64,000 nucleotides of DNA, from NCBI GenBank assembly GCA_014773175.1, contig VXCM01003286.1, positions 1 through 64,000 of the forward strand, given 5' to 3'. Under the pieces are notes generated by a model. The model saw only the letters and a program-made list of their open reading frames with translations, was not told the origin of the DNA and did not search any database. Source of the stretch: Lucifuga dentata (Eukaryota > Chordata > Actinopteri > Ophidiiformes > Bythitidae). The translations under genes and the position numbers were made by a program. This document shows, one piece after another, positions 10,789 through 22,382 of the stretch (positions are counted from its first letter, which is position 1; the number at the start of each line of letters is the position of its first letter).

Positions 10789-11661
10789 ACCGTATATACT
10801 CCACTATAAGCCGACCCTCAATTCTGACCTGCAAATTTAGATTTTTAAAGAAGCCGACCCCCTGATGTTGTTCCATCAATTTATTTATTTAGCAAATTAC
10901 CTGTTTTTTCCTGAGAACTGGCATAGTGTTCCTGTGATTTTCTGAAAAAAATCTACGTACCGGTATAGGTAAACAGCTGATTACCTTAAGTGACATTAGC
11001 TAACATTAAGTTTTCCGGACTCCTCTTCCTTGTCTGAATCGCATTGATGAAGGTAAGGAAAGCTTTACAAATGAGCTATAATTATTACGGTGCTTATTTA
11101 GCTTATTTAGCTGTGTGATTATAGTGATTTTTTTGTTTTGTTTTGTTTTTTTGTTAAGAATCTCATCCAATTACGTGTTTTCAGTAATTATCCTGTACCT
11201 GGGTCGATGTGGGTCTGTCTATGTGCTGGACATTCCTCCATACGGAGTTTTGGAATTCTCTCAGCCAACTCCCTGATGTTGTTCCATCAATTTATTTGTT
11301 TCGCAAATTACCTGTTTTTCTGGGTATTGTCATAGTATTCCTCTGATTTTCTGAAAATAATCCACGTACCGGTAAACATGATATTTATTTCAGCAGCTGA
11401 TTACCGTAACTGATGGATCACGGCTTACTGGCCACAACTAAATGTGCTGAATAAGATGTTTAGTCAGGAAATACATCATTCTGAGGTATGATTTAAACTA
11501 TTTTCCATGGGTAGTGGTAATGGCAGTATTTCCAACCCTGGAAATTTAATTCTAATTTGAATTAGAACGTAATTTGAATTACTCGTGTATAAGCCGACCC
11601 CTCCGATTTGCTTGTGAAACTTGGTTTAAAAAACCTCGGCTTACACTCGAGTATATACGGT
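10789..11661. mobile_element. MITE with ACCGTATATACTC ends, copy 1 (internally duplicated)
   Basis: Starts ACCGTATATACTCCACTATAAG and ends GAGTATATACGGT, with AGTT on both sides as a possible 4-bp target duplication. The block beginning CCCTGATGTTGTTCCATC occurs twice (about 10860 and 11270), so one copy is inserted in another or the interior was duplicated. A shorter copy is at 33652-34117. The superfamily is not assigned. Confidence 0.7.
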
Positions 11662-12221
11662 AGTTGCTAGTTTTAATGTAATGCTGGTGGTCATTTTCTC
11701 AATTTGTCGGTTTGCTCAAAACTTCGATGTCTGCTTAGTTCAACAAGGGGCAACAAGACATCAGCAAGTTCATTATTGCTGCCCAAGCCATGAAATCCTT
11801 TGAAAATCTATTACATTGATTTTGGAATATTGATCAGCAGGCTTCCAAAGATCCATAATGCTTCTCTTTTAATCCCAGGAAGCTGTACATACTGTATATA
11901 TTTTAATCTGGAAGCAGCAACCACCGCAAAAAAAATCCATCTTCATCAGTCATAATGGAATATTGAGTAACCCGATGCACTATATATTATACACGCCTAC
12001 AAAAGCACAACATCTGACTTACACGGACTGTTTGTTCCCATGAAGTTTTTTTTTCTTTTTTTTTTTTTCCATTCCAGGCTTATTTTATCGGAATCCCTCT
12101 CCATTTGTGAGTAATGTGCCTCACAAGGCCGAAGACACGGGGGGAGTCCCGAGAGAGGCGGGGTGGTATGAGACTGAACAACCGAAAGCGAGGAATGATT
12201 AGCGTGGAAGGTGTAGCATCC

Positions 12222-12224
<3 letters not shown>
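11662..12224. other. intronic sequence without a recognised gene
   Basis: Unique-looking sequence with T-rich runs at 12045-12069. Confidence 0.5.

Positions 12225-12254
<30 letters not shown>
12225..12254. repeat. (CA)n microsatellite
   Basis: Fifteen CA units. Confidence 0.95.
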
Positions 12255-12256
<2 letters not shown>

Positions 12257-12496
12257 ATGCACGCATGCATACAGAAGGAGCTTAAAGTGAGGCAGAGGTC
12301 AGCAGCTTCCAACTGATTGAAGCTGGAATGAATTATTATTATGTTGGTACAGTGTGTGTGTGTGTGTGTGTAATCAGGGACAGTTTAAGCACCACCTCCT
12401 CCCGGTATTGACCACGTCTGGTGGTCTGATGATGTCATTCGCTGCTATTTGGAGCCAGACTGACCGTCCATCTGAAGACCCTCATATGAGCTTCTT

Positions 12497-12627
12497 TTCA
12501 ACGGTCTCACGCATTAAAAAAAAAAAACTCTTTAATAATATATTAATACAACAAGGCAATCNTTCAACGGTCTCACGCATTAAAAAAAAAAAACTCTTTA
12601 ATAATATATTAATACAACAAGGCAATC
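12497..12627. repeat. 65-bp direct duplication around a single N (assembly artefact)
   Basis: 12497-12561 and 12563-12627 are the same sequence, split by the N at 12562. Confidence 0.85.
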
Positions 12628-13756
12628 TAAATCATACTAGTTAGAAATATATGATGTGATAGATATTATTTCTAGCAGCGACTTGTCATCTTTTGCCTTA
12701 ATCCTGCACAAAAAGCATACTGTATGTGTATATTAGCGGTTAGTAGCATGCTAGCTAGCCAATAATTGCCAGTCGTTTGTGATCGTGGAAAAACATCTCG
12801 ATTCTCCAAACACTTTGTGACTGTTTCACATGAGAAACAATTAATTTTTATATTAATTCCAGTAGAGTTGGGAAATATTTAGCGGTATCCTGTAAGGGAA
12901 ATAATTATAAATGAAAGGAGCAATTTTTGCATGAACTCTGACACCGTGGAGCTGCCCGCTAAAACCGCTGCCTTCTGCTGCTCTGAGATTCCATAATGAA
13001 AAAAATACATCAAACATCACGTTCAAAATATGGATTTTATTTATTTACTTTGCATTATTATTATTATTATGAGAAAGTTAACTTCTCATGGATTTTTTTA
13101 AACCAGTAACACTTTGCTTCACAATCATGTTTTATTTATAATTGTCCACGTAAAAATGCATTTCTTTCTGATAGCATGTAGCATTTAGTGAAGCATAAAG
13201 TTGCACCAAATTTAGCTTTTACAAGGTAAAAATAGCTCAAAATTCCACATAAATAACCCAACTCTTCTTCTTTTTTCTTATATTCTTATTATTAATGTAA
13301 GCAAAATTATAACAGCATAAGGAACTTTCGTAGCATAGATTTAAACTTTACTTTTTTGTTTTTTAGCGGCCTTTTTGTTTATATCTGGATGGTGAATTGT
13401 ACTTTAAAATATCAAAAGTTTTACTCAGGTACAGCGCTTTGTACTTTCCACCTGTCTTCCTTATTCTGCTTCTCAAACAGCAGGCAGCAAAAATCCTGGA
13501 TGTAGATCAACCATTAACGTCTCTCACACACACACACACACACGTCTCAGTGGAATCCACTTAGGCTATTTAATATTCATCACATCAAGGAATTTTCCCA
13601 ACATTCTTAATAGCGCTAAAAGAGCTTAAGAGCAGCAGAGCTAATGCTAACGCTAATGCTAACGCTGCACATTAGGCTGACAGTAATGGTTCGGGGCTGG
13701 CGTGATGAAATCTGCTGGATCTCCTGCTGGGAAAGGGAATCAGTCTGTCACAGTGG
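12628..13756. other. intronic sequence without a recognised gene
   Basis: AT-rich, with a short CA tract at about 13526-13542. Near 13405-13450 a TTTTACTCAGGTAC...GTACTTTCCACCTG string resembles the end of the hAT family at 8527, as a diverged remnant. Confidence 0.45.
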
Positions 13757-13880
13757 GTGGGTGTGGATGTGTGGGTGTGTGTGTGGGGGTGTGTGTGGGG
13801 GTGTGTGNNNNNNNNNNNNNNNNNNNNNNNNNNNNNNNNNNNNNNNNNNNNNNNNNNNNNNNNNNNNNNNGGGGGGGGTG
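13757..13880. repeat. GTGTGGGG-type minisatellite with a sequence gap
   Basis: Repeats of GTGTGTGTGGGG run into 63 Ns (13808-13870) and resume as a G-run. The G-rich strand is likely the reason the assembly failed. The true length is unknown. Confidence 0.85.
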
Positions 13881-14005
13881 TAAGTGAGGAACTTGTGGCC
13901 ATTTGGGTTTAAGCACAACAGCAGTGTGAGCTAAGAGCCTGGTGCTGACCCTAAAAGGCTGTTGACCCACATTTTGTGCCATGGATACACTTTACATCAC
14001 TCAGC

Positions 14006-14039
14006 TGTGTGTGTGTGTGTGTGTGCGTGTGTGTGTGTA
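14006..14039. repeat. (GT)n microsatellite
   Basis: About seventeen units with one GCGT interruption. Confidence 0.95.
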
Positions 14040-14256
14040 TTGACTTGTATGAATTATGTATAGCATGTTGTGCACTGGTGTCACTCTTACTTAGTACAAT
14101 ACATCTGAATGTATGGGTGTATGTTTGTTTATTACTGAGTAAGATCATGTTATTTTTTCCCAGGAAGTATTAGCAGTAAAATATACCGAGGTATTCAAGT
14201 AAAAGTACTCTTTGTGAAGAGTAGAACTGAAAACGTTTAATCTCAAGATTTGCTTT

Positions 14257-14390
14257 TAGATCAGCTGAAGAAGAAAAGGAAGGGAAATAGGAAAGATTAG
14301 GAAGAGACAGAAGCAAGGAAAGAAGGATTAACAGGAAGTAGAAAATAAGGAAAGAAGAAATTAAAGAACAGGAGGAAGAAAGGAAATACC
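14257..14390. repeat. polypurine tract, about 130 bp
   Basis: The plus strand is nearly all A and G (GAAGAAGAAAAGGAAGGG and similar) with few pyrimidines. Confidence 0.7.
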
Positions 14391-15796
14391 CGCCCGTAAA
14401 ATACTTATGACGATGGTTTCATAGGTTCATCTTTGATTCAGTGCAGTGTAGTAGTGTGTTTGTCCATGTGTGTATGTTCTTCCTATGTATTACAGTGTTT
14501 GTTTAGTTTGTGAACTCCGTTTGTCTTCTCCGTGTTCAGTCTAACATCCAACATCTATATCCATTATTTCATCCTAAACTGGGGAATACTGGGAAAAATC
14601 TGACAGGAGAAAGGGCAGATTACATATAATCTAATCAGCTTTTGATTTAAGACTTTACGACTAAAACCCGAGCAATGACTAATAGCATCGCACACGTACA
14701 TAAACACATGTACACATGCACTGGAGAGAGTCTGGTACTGATAAAAAGGATGGATTTGGAGTTTTTGATGCTGACAGGTTTGGTGGAACCGGTATAAGAG
14801 CGGTATTTGTCATGCGGAGAGACGGAAATGTGTGTTTTCACGTAGCCTCTTAACCTCATATAGATTCTTTGGAATGTCCATATTTTTGCGGTTTAAATCA
14901 CAGCGAGATAACCCAGAGACACGGCCAGCCTGCTGCTTTTTATTAGCGCAACCTGTTCCGCGTTAAACCCCCTTCTTCCTCAAAAACCCATGAATAGCTC
15001 TTGTCAGTCCGTCGCTGAACCCTCTGCGGTCTCCATAACAGCTGATATACGCTTAGGGTCAACTTTCAAGTCGCCCGGGGAAGGATTTCACATTTTTCAT
15101 ACATCCTCCTTCAGAAACTGACGAAAATAGCTCCTTTTTTTCGCGACCTCGTGACCATATTGCAAATATCAAACATAAAGGGAAATGTATTACAGTGTTT
15201 TAGGACTTTAAGCGGGGATTAGGGCCTGGATTTGTTTGACGACGCATACAAAGGCGAGTCATTAGGAATGCAGAAGAGGAGTTTGCCAGCAGTTACACAG
15301 AGTTACACCATCCTTTCTGAAATTTTCATGCTTCTGTTCCTCCTCTGCGTTGCCCTCCTCTTCCGCTTCATTGCGTATTTCACGGCTGACTCCTGAACTG
15401 CCTGTAAAATTCAGCGTTTATATCCCTCCTCTCCATCAAAAGCTTCTTCCTCGTCTCTTTTGGGGTTTTTTGTATGAGACACCTGGAGCGGCACGAGGTA
15501 AAGAGAATGTGGAAACAAGAAAACTTCACAGTCTTGGCAGTTTTGTCAGGTGGCAGTAAGCAACTTCTGGGTACTTTCACGTGATGTGACGGTATTTACT
15601 CCACGGAGAGCGATCCGCGGCGTGTCGTTCACTCCTGACGCTGTTAAAGCCTGGAATGAAGTGCAACATGCATTGCCAAGAACTCGAAGTTGATATTTCA
15701 AATACAGCCGCAGGTTTACATGCCACTTGGCTGATATTTTGCCGTGCAATCGCCTTCCTGCCCAGATCATGATTTTAAAGTTGTCTTGTACAACTT
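14391..15796. other. intronic sequence without a recognised gene
   Basis: Moderate GC, no transposon ends recognised. It could hold conserved non-coding sequence, but that needs alignment to other fish. Confidence 0.45.
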
Positions 15797-15907
15797 GGGA
15801 AATCCGCAGGTTTCCCGCCAATGTTCTATCACATGGGTGGCGAACTCCAAGNGGGAAATCCGCAGGTTTCCCGCCAATGTTCTATCGCATGGGTGGCGAA
15901 CTCCAAG
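15797..15907. repeat. 55-bp duplication around a single N, with one mismatch (assembly artefact)
   Basis: 15797-15851 and 15853-15907 match except for CACATGGG versus CGCATGGG. The mismatch suggests two haplotypes. Confidence 0.8.
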
Positions 15908-16993
15908 ACTGGGAGAGCCAAAAATAAAACCCTATTAGTCTAAAGAGCCACAAGATTTTTTCCTTTAAATAACAAGCATTAATGCAGATTTCTTTAACAA
16001 CTCTAATTTTTGGTGCATATTTCAGACTTTTAGTTTGTGCTGGCGGAGTCTTGGGAAACTCGTGATTAATGCCAGGATGCAGAGAGGAAGAATGACGCTG
16101 AAGATTAGAAGCTTTAAAATGCAACAGCGACCTCTAACATAACAGGCAAAATATAATGCTGCGTTCACAGACCTCGGAACTCAGATTTTTCCGACTTCTT
16201 ACTTGGAAAAATGCATTGGAACGGCACTTGAAGTCGGAGCTCCGGCTGGAAAACTCCATCTACCCCGACTTACTGAGTATGACATCATCAACATGGCGGC
16301 GCCGTGGAAGCGAGCTTTGTGAATGGAAATGATCAGATAAAAGGCGAATAAAGTATTTTTTCTTACGTGAAATTGAAAGAAAAAGGTCAGAATATATCGC
16401 CATGGTAACTATCTATTTTGTATAATAACTGTTTGCCATTGATACGTAAGTGTAAATAATTTCATAATATTACTTCTCTGCATAAAGTTTAATACCCACT
16501 GTGATTAATATCATAGTAAAACAACACAACCAAACAGTCCTGTAGTCTAACTTTACTTTAGTTAGCATTTATTATGAAGTTTAATTAATTTTACAGTATT
16601 TATTGGTGTTCAGCTGCTTTTTTGATTACATTTGGCTGGAACGGTTTGAGGTCGGAAGTTGGAGCTTCAAACTGGAAAAAATTCGACTTCCAAGGTCTGT
16701 GAACGCAGCATGAATCCTCCCATGCTGGTAAAAACATTCTTCATATTTTTTTTTATGTGCTTTGCTGGCACCGCCATTGTCGTAAACGTAGGCCGTTAGC
16801 AGACCGGCTAGGCTAGCTGGAAAAAGCGAGATTTATCGCAAAATTGCAGCTGCACTTTTTTTTTNTTTTTTTTTTTTTTTAATCTATAATATCAGTATAC
16901 GTGAGTGTTGTGTCGATCTCGTTGTGAACGAAACTTAAACGAACAATATGAGTCACACTGAACCGGGTCTGGAGCCGCGGGTCGCCACCCCTG
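15888..16993. mobile_element. hAT-type non-autonomous transposon with a nested MITE
   Basis: Ends CATGGGTGGCGAAC and GTCGCCACCCCTG are inverted copies. The perfect 8-bp duplication TTCTATCG flanks the element at 15880-15887 and 16994-17001. Bases 16156-16711 are a separate MITE that interrupts it. There is no transposase frame. A T-run with an N at 16865 lies near the right end. Confidence 0.88.
16156..16711 (+). mobile_element. TA-target MITE with ATGCTGCGTTCACAG ends, copy 1 (nested)
   Basis: The inverted ends are ATGCTGCGTTCACAGACCT and AGGTCTGTGAACGCAGCAT, 556 bp apart. The family has three more copies (41424, 46268, 60572). In two of them both sides are TA, which points to a Tc1/mariner-type transposase. 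The interior includes AACATGGCGGCGCCGTGGAA and a conserved AT-rich core. No open frame. Confidence 0.85.
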
Positions 16994-17066
16994 TTCTATC
17001 GCTTCTACATACAGCTGTTCTCTCATTGGTTGGAGAGGTCGCCAGCAGACAGGTCAAAGTTGAATG

Positions 17067-17230
17067 TCAAGTCAACTTTATTTTTTAACCCAATATCACA
17101 TATAAAGTCTCAAAGGGCTTTACAGACCCGCATATTAACGGTTACAAAGTAGATTACAAATATTACAGAATGATATAAACAGCAAATAATCAATGATCCA
17201 GTTTAATCGATATGAAATCAATATGAATGT
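17067..17230 (+). mobile_element. dispersed fish repeat (AACTTTATTT...AAAGGGCTTTACAG type)
   Basis: The motif order CAAGTCAACTTTATTTT, ATCACATATAAAGTCTCAAAGGGCTTTACAGACC is that of a very common teleost repeat related to the copies at 4320 and 61250. Borders are approximate. Confidence 0.45.
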
Positions 17231-17359
17231 GGTTGAACTTTGAGCGCAGGGTAGACGGGAGAATCTGAGCGGCGTGCGTCGCTTCATGTAAGCAACGTGT
17301 CACTTTTCAACTGCCTGATCTTTAAATCAGCCTGCAGGAAAGACAAAATTGATACGCGT

Positions 17360-17361
<2 letters not shown>

Positions 17362-17395
<34 letters not shown>
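17362..17395. repeat. (CA)n microsatellite
   Basis: Seventeen units. Confidence 0.95.
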
Positions 17396-17397
<2 letters not shown>

Positions 17398-17483
17398 AAG
17401 ATCACAAGGCAGCGGTGGAAAGTTTCATCACACCATCAGGAGCACAGAGTTCGCTATGAAATATAGATATTTACTTGTCCTCT

Positions 17484-17485
<2 letters not shown>

Positions 17486-17523
<38 letters not shown>

Positions 17524-17535
17524 TCGCCTCATTAC

Positions 17536-17571
<36 letters not shown>
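17486..17571. repeat. inverted microsatellite pair, (TG)n then (AC)n
   Basis: A (TG)n tract (17486-17522) and an (AC)n tract (17542-17571) are separated by 19 bases, so one strand can fold into a hairpin of about 30 bp. The open frames read through it are repeat translations, not genes. Confidence 0.9.
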
Positions 17572-17573
<2 letters not shown>

Positions 17574-18541
17574 GTGTCGTTCTCATTCTCTACGCTTTCC
17601 CAGCGCGTTGCAGCTCTTACATCCTCCTTTCAACAAGATGTGTTCTTCCACCGCCACATAAAACTTACATCAGGGCTCTCATCTTTAAACGGCCCGTGAC
17701 ATTTATTGAAGCGTGTTTGAAGCGTGTGTTTCAGCGCCGGCGACTATTAAAGCAATTGAATCTCCTCTGTGTTTTGTCTTTGAAGTGTTGTAAGAATCGC
17801 TGCGCTATCCGTGCTCAGCTTAATCATTAGCGATAGCAAAGCGCTCCATATGAAAGAAAGCTGCTTTTCCGGCGGCGGCGGGCGCAGCATGGGGTGTGTG
17901 TTACATAGCCCTGACTTCCACGGATAATAGTGTGTGTGTGTCAGACATGGAGGGAATCACGGGGTATTTGTGTATCATGTGTGTGTTTGTGCTCTTAACT
18001 CGCCTGGGGTATTAAACATAGCGTTGTGATTAGGAATCCTCTTTTGTGTGATGTAGGTTCATAGCCATTAGCACGCCATGTCATGTTGCTCCTCTCATAA
18101 CGGGAACACGGATGTGAACTTCTGCAAAGGCTTTGGCCTGTTTCATTTTCGTATGTTCAGATATGAAGCCCGCCTGAAGGCTGTTTTCTCTCGTGCTGCA
18201 CAGAAGCAGCAGCGACGCGTTGTCCTTTAGCGGGAACGCTACGCTGATTGTTGCGGCTAACCTCAGAGGACGCCGTTTTACGCTTTGAAGACTGTTTGTG
18301 GCACGCTGGCCAAAACGTTGCTGTTCGCTGACTGCCAGGCATGGAAGTATGATGATTTTTGTGTGTGCATCTACACATGATGTGAGATTGGATGAACGGG
18401 TCTTTAAAGCCTTTTCTATTTTTTTGTTGCGTGCTAACGTGGGCGATGAAGTTTGTTGTTATTGCGAGATGCTTGTGATGACACTTCTTCTAAATGCTGC
18501 AAAACCTGACGGCGTTTTCACATCATTGTTTGTTTGTGCAG
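17572..18541. other. intronic sequence without a recognised gene
   Basis: Includes a GGCGGCGGCGGGCG patch near 17871. No known gene or repeat was identified. Confidence 0.45.
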
Positions 18542-18549
18542 GTCTGAAC

Positions 18550-19295
18550 CAGGGCTGTCGCAATATAACGTATTGACGATAACCATGATATTTAAAAAAA
18601 TGAAATACTGATATCAGTATTTCATTTTTTTAAATATCACGGTTTCAGGGCTAGCAAGCTAACTGCTACTTCCACAGGGAAACAAAAAATGAAATACTAA
18701 TATCAGTATTTCATCTTTTAAAATATCACAGTTATTGCTAGTGCTAGTAGCAAGCTAACACAGCTAGCTAGCTACTCCACAGTGTGTGGCTACTCCTGCT
18801 GACAGACGAGAGCGAGACGCTCTACCCTAACCCGAAAAAAGTTAGCTACCACTGTGGGAGTTTTTTGGATTCGGCAACAAAGACAGGAAGTTGGTAGATG
18901 CCCCAGTCTGCAGGAAACGCCGATCAACAGGAACCACCAATCTGTTCACCACCTTCACCTCCATCATCCTGCAGATTTCACCACAAGAGACAGGAAGTAG
19001 CAGTTAGCTTGCTAGCCCTGAAACGGGAAATGTTCCATGAAGGTCTTAGTTANAGAGACAGGAAGTAGCAGTTAGCTTGCTAGCCCTGAAACGGGAAATG
19101 TTCCATGAAGGTCTTAGTTAAAGCTCAGTTATCACGGCGTTGGACTTGACAGGATTTTCTCTCTCCTGGTTATTTGTTAGGCAGCGTAAAGAAGCGAGAA
19201 ATTTTTCAAATTTTCTATAGATATCGCGATATTATTATTATCGTGAATTCTTTTGGCCACGATAATCGTGTTAATCTGATATCATGACAGTCCTA
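18550..19295. mobile_element. hAT-type non-autonomous transposon
   Basis: Starts CAGGGCTGTCGCAATATAACG and ends with CATGACAGTCCTA; the ends are short inverted copies. The perfect 8-bp duplication GTCTGAAC flanks it (18542-18549 and 19296-19303). Inside, AAATGAAATACTGATATCAGTATTTCATTT is palindromic and occurs twice. The length includes an artefactual 67-bp duplicate around the N at 19053. Confidence 0.85.
18986..19120. repeat. 67-bp direct duplication around a single N (assembly artefact)
   Basis: 18986-19052 and 19054-19120 are the same, split by the N at 19053. Confidence 0.85.
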
Positions 19296-19303
19296 GTCTG
19301 AAC

Positions 19304-20248
19304 ACATTTGACTTGGAAGTGGACAGACAGTTTTGAGTCTCGGTTTTGTCCGGTTTTGATCGTCTTTCTCCCGCCTCTTGTCATTTCTGACCGATGATCT
19401 CACGTGACGTTTCCTGCTGTATTTAGCTTCAGTTCGACGACTTCCTGTGTGAAACCGAAGCAGTAAATGCAAGTGCAGGTCTGAGAACAACCTAAACCTC
19501 AAAAATCAGAATCAGGCCATAACTGGAATTTTCTCTGGTTTTCATGGCAACACGGATGATACCCGGATCATTTATTATGATGGGTCAAACATTGACTCAA
19601 AGGCGGTCCTGGGCATCCAATATATCTTTGTTGAGTCTTTATTTCATATCATTCTTGACTTTGTCTTCACTTCTGGCTGTCTTCAGTTGCCAAAAATAGA
19701 CGGATCTGACAGGAAATGTGTGTTTTGAAGGAACTGTATATACTGGCAGGAGGGACATGGATCATATATATGTCATATCTGGATTTGACCTATTTCAGCG
19801 AGGAAAGATAAACTGCCTGCTGGAAGAAAGTTACACACAACTTTTCACCTTTACTTAAGTCAGAAGCAGAAATACCACATAAAATTCTATTCTTTCTGTT
19901 ATTGGTGTTTTTATTGATTCGTGCATGCTGCTTGTTGTTTTATTCCTGCTTTATTTATCGCTATGTTTGTACTTTTTTTGGTTGTTTTTTACGACATCGA
20001 GTTGAAAATGGGTATTTTATAGCTACGTACTAATGTTTTATCAGATTTTAAGCCGCCTTTTTTAACATCTGGCCAGATGCAGATGAAAATTAGCCTCTTG
20101 TGCTAACTCGGCTAGTTTACAGTTTGTAGTTTTACTGATGATCGGTGAGCATTGTCCCTGAGAAATAAACTAATAAATGAAAAGCAAAAATTACAGCAAA
20201 AGCCTTACATCCAACATTTTGGGTAAATATGGGTAGATATCGTTCTAG

Positions 20249-20249
<1 letters not shown>
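19304..20249. other. intronic sequence without a recognised gene
   Basis: No gene, repeat end or array recognised. Confidence 0.45.

Positions 20250-20289
<40 letters not shown>
20250..20289. repeat. (GT)n microsatellite
   Basis: Twenty units. Confidence 0.95.
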
Positions 20290-20290
<1 letters not shown>

Positions 20291-20403
20291 TTCCAGTAAA
20301 TGGAGATCAGCCCTCCCAGGCTCATGTGGCCTCAGGTTTCCCACACGGAGCACGGAGAATAGAGGGAGTCGAGCTTTAGCCTGCATCCCAACGACTGGTT
20401 TTT

Positions 20404-20575
20404 ATTTAGCGAGGGGAGGCAGAGATGGAGGGAGAGGAAGAAAAGAGGAGGAAGCAAAAGGAGGTTTTGGGGTGGTTGAGAAAGGAAGGGAGGAAATGGG
20501 TGGAAAAGAAAAACCTGCAAGTCAGAGAAAAGGGATGAGCAAACAGAAAACACTCAGAGAGGAAAAGGAAAGGTT
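20404..20575. repeat. purine-rich tract, about 170 bp
   Basis: The plus strand is mostly A and G with a few T/C interruptions. The lysine/glutamate-rich open frame across it (part of 20229-20666) is a composition effect. Confidence 0.6.
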
Positions 20576-21831
20576 TGTAAGCTACGTTGGTGCTGTGTTA
20601 GAAATGGCGTCAGTCTGTGATGAATTGTGGGTATTTTTTGGAAATTTTCCCCGTCAGTTGTGCTGATATTAAAATCCAAAGGCAGTATCGTTCATCTCCT
20701 CGTTTGGATTTATAAGTATTTAATGTTGTCAGGGTCTGAAAAATGTCTTATGTAATTTTTTATTCATAAAACTGGATTTTTTTTTTTTTTTTAATGAGAT
20801 TTTCTTTAAAGCCAGACAAGTAGTTTATGACTTTTAATCAAACTTTTTTCATCCATTTTCCACCTCTTTCCATGTCTGGATCGCAGAGGCAGCAAAGTTG
20901 CCCAGATAGCCGACTCCCTAGCCACATCCCAGAATTCTTTCTGGAAGATTCTAAGATGTTCCAGCCAGATGGGATATACGCTAAACTTTTTCTATTTAAA
21001 ATAAAAGCAGCATTTAAAAAAAAAAGACATTATTCAGAAACCAATATTAAAATCTACCAATAATTACTCTGAAGTTCACTCAAAAGACTCCATAATACTT
21101 CTTTCAATTTTTTTTAATCCAAATTTGCCTGTAATTATTTCAATAATTGAATCCTGAATCTTAATTGTAAACCCGTGGGAAGCCCGATTTCTCCTTCTTT
21201 TCAACCAATTTTTTATGCTAGCTTCCTTAGCAATTAGCTCCACATCACTTTAGTGAATTTCACACAACACAGTCGCACCCACAACAAAGAAATGCTTTAT
21301 TCTTTTAATTTGGCGGGAACTCCTCCACAATAAAATAATAGTGTTTTTTTTTCCTTCTGTCCTGAACTGAATTGCAAGTTGTTTGCAGCCCCTGTGTTCG
21401 CTTTAATAAGTGTAACTGCATTAGGGATTAAGAGACCCCCTGTTTCAAAGACTTAAATGAAATTATCCCACACACACACTCACACATACACACAAAGCTC
21501 CAGAAGTTGTTTTCTTTATTTAATTAAATCAGACAATTTAACTGTGGTAGAGAAAGAAATAAAGAGACTCATTAAAGTCATTAGATTGCTGCAGCAGACT
21601 CTCGGAACTCTGAGAGACTCTGTTCTGAGGATTGTAGCTAGCTGCGTCCACGTGTTTGGATCTTTTATTTCAACGTTCTTCTTTCAGTGCCGCGATATCT
21701 AGATCTATTGCCCTTTTGTGGCTTCATTGAAATGACTTAGCGGCGCTGTGAATGAGGCCAACAGCTGCTGGGCGGAGATTTGCCGAAGCAATAACTGTCG
21801 GAACAAAACCTAATCACTTCTTTTGGCCCTC
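20576..21831. other. intronic sequence without a recognised gene
   Basis: AT-rich, with short T-runs and a brief CACACATACACA patch near 21471-21494. Confidence 0.45.
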
Positions 21832-21857
21832 ATTTGCTTATGCAAATCTGCCATTGT
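21832..21857 (+). promoter_or_regulatory. candidate octamer plus Sox-like site
   Basis: ATGCAAAT (21840-21847), the POU-factor octamer, is followed after four bases by CATTGT (21852-21857), a Sox-type core. The octamer is preceded by ATTTGC, making a near palindrome. Function is unproven; such pairs occur by chance in 64 kb. Confidence 0.25.
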
Positions 21858-21995
21858 GAGGGAGCGTATTAATAGTTCAGCACGGGGACACGAGAGGCGT
21901 GTTTTCAGCGTGGAGCTGGTGTCACAGTTTGGAGCCAAAGCATGGAGGAAACTTGTGAAAACTGTGGGCATCTGAGCTCCCACTCAGTTCTATTT

Positions 21996-22034
21996 AAAAA
22001 AAAAAAAAAAAAAANAAAAAAAAAAAAAAAAAAA
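21996..22034. repeat. poly(A) run with an N
   Basis: A-run broken by one N at 22015. No retroelement body was recognised next to it. Confidence 0.85.
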
Positions 22035-22382
22035 GCAGCAAGTTTCCAGGTTGTTTTTGGCTTTTGTTGCATGTCGTGCTGATCTTGTCCTCCAGCCTCT
22101 TCTTCTCTGCTAAAGACCAACCAGTTGAGTTTACAGTTTGGTTTTTAAGCTGGTATTAATCTAAATTGGCCTGAGACTGAGAAAGAAAAGTATTAGTGCT
22201 TGGCTCAAAGGCACTTTAGTGGTACTGTGGTGAATGGTCGATCAAGTATTTGCTATTTTTGTTTATTTGAGCATTCCAATATGGAAAAAAAAAACATTAA
22301 AGCCCATAGCAAAACTGTCACAAAGGAAAATATGAATCTAATTAAAAACAGATGTGATTATCAGATCATACAACCATAACTA

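Noticed and set aside
13757..13880. GTGTGGGG repeats considered as a telomere-like or CRISPR-like array
   Set aside because: Unit length and composition fit an ordinary minisatellite; there are no spacers.
17297..17830. A 177-codon open frame on the plus strand
   Set aside because: Much of it is Thr-His and Cys-Val repeats from CA/GT microsatellites.
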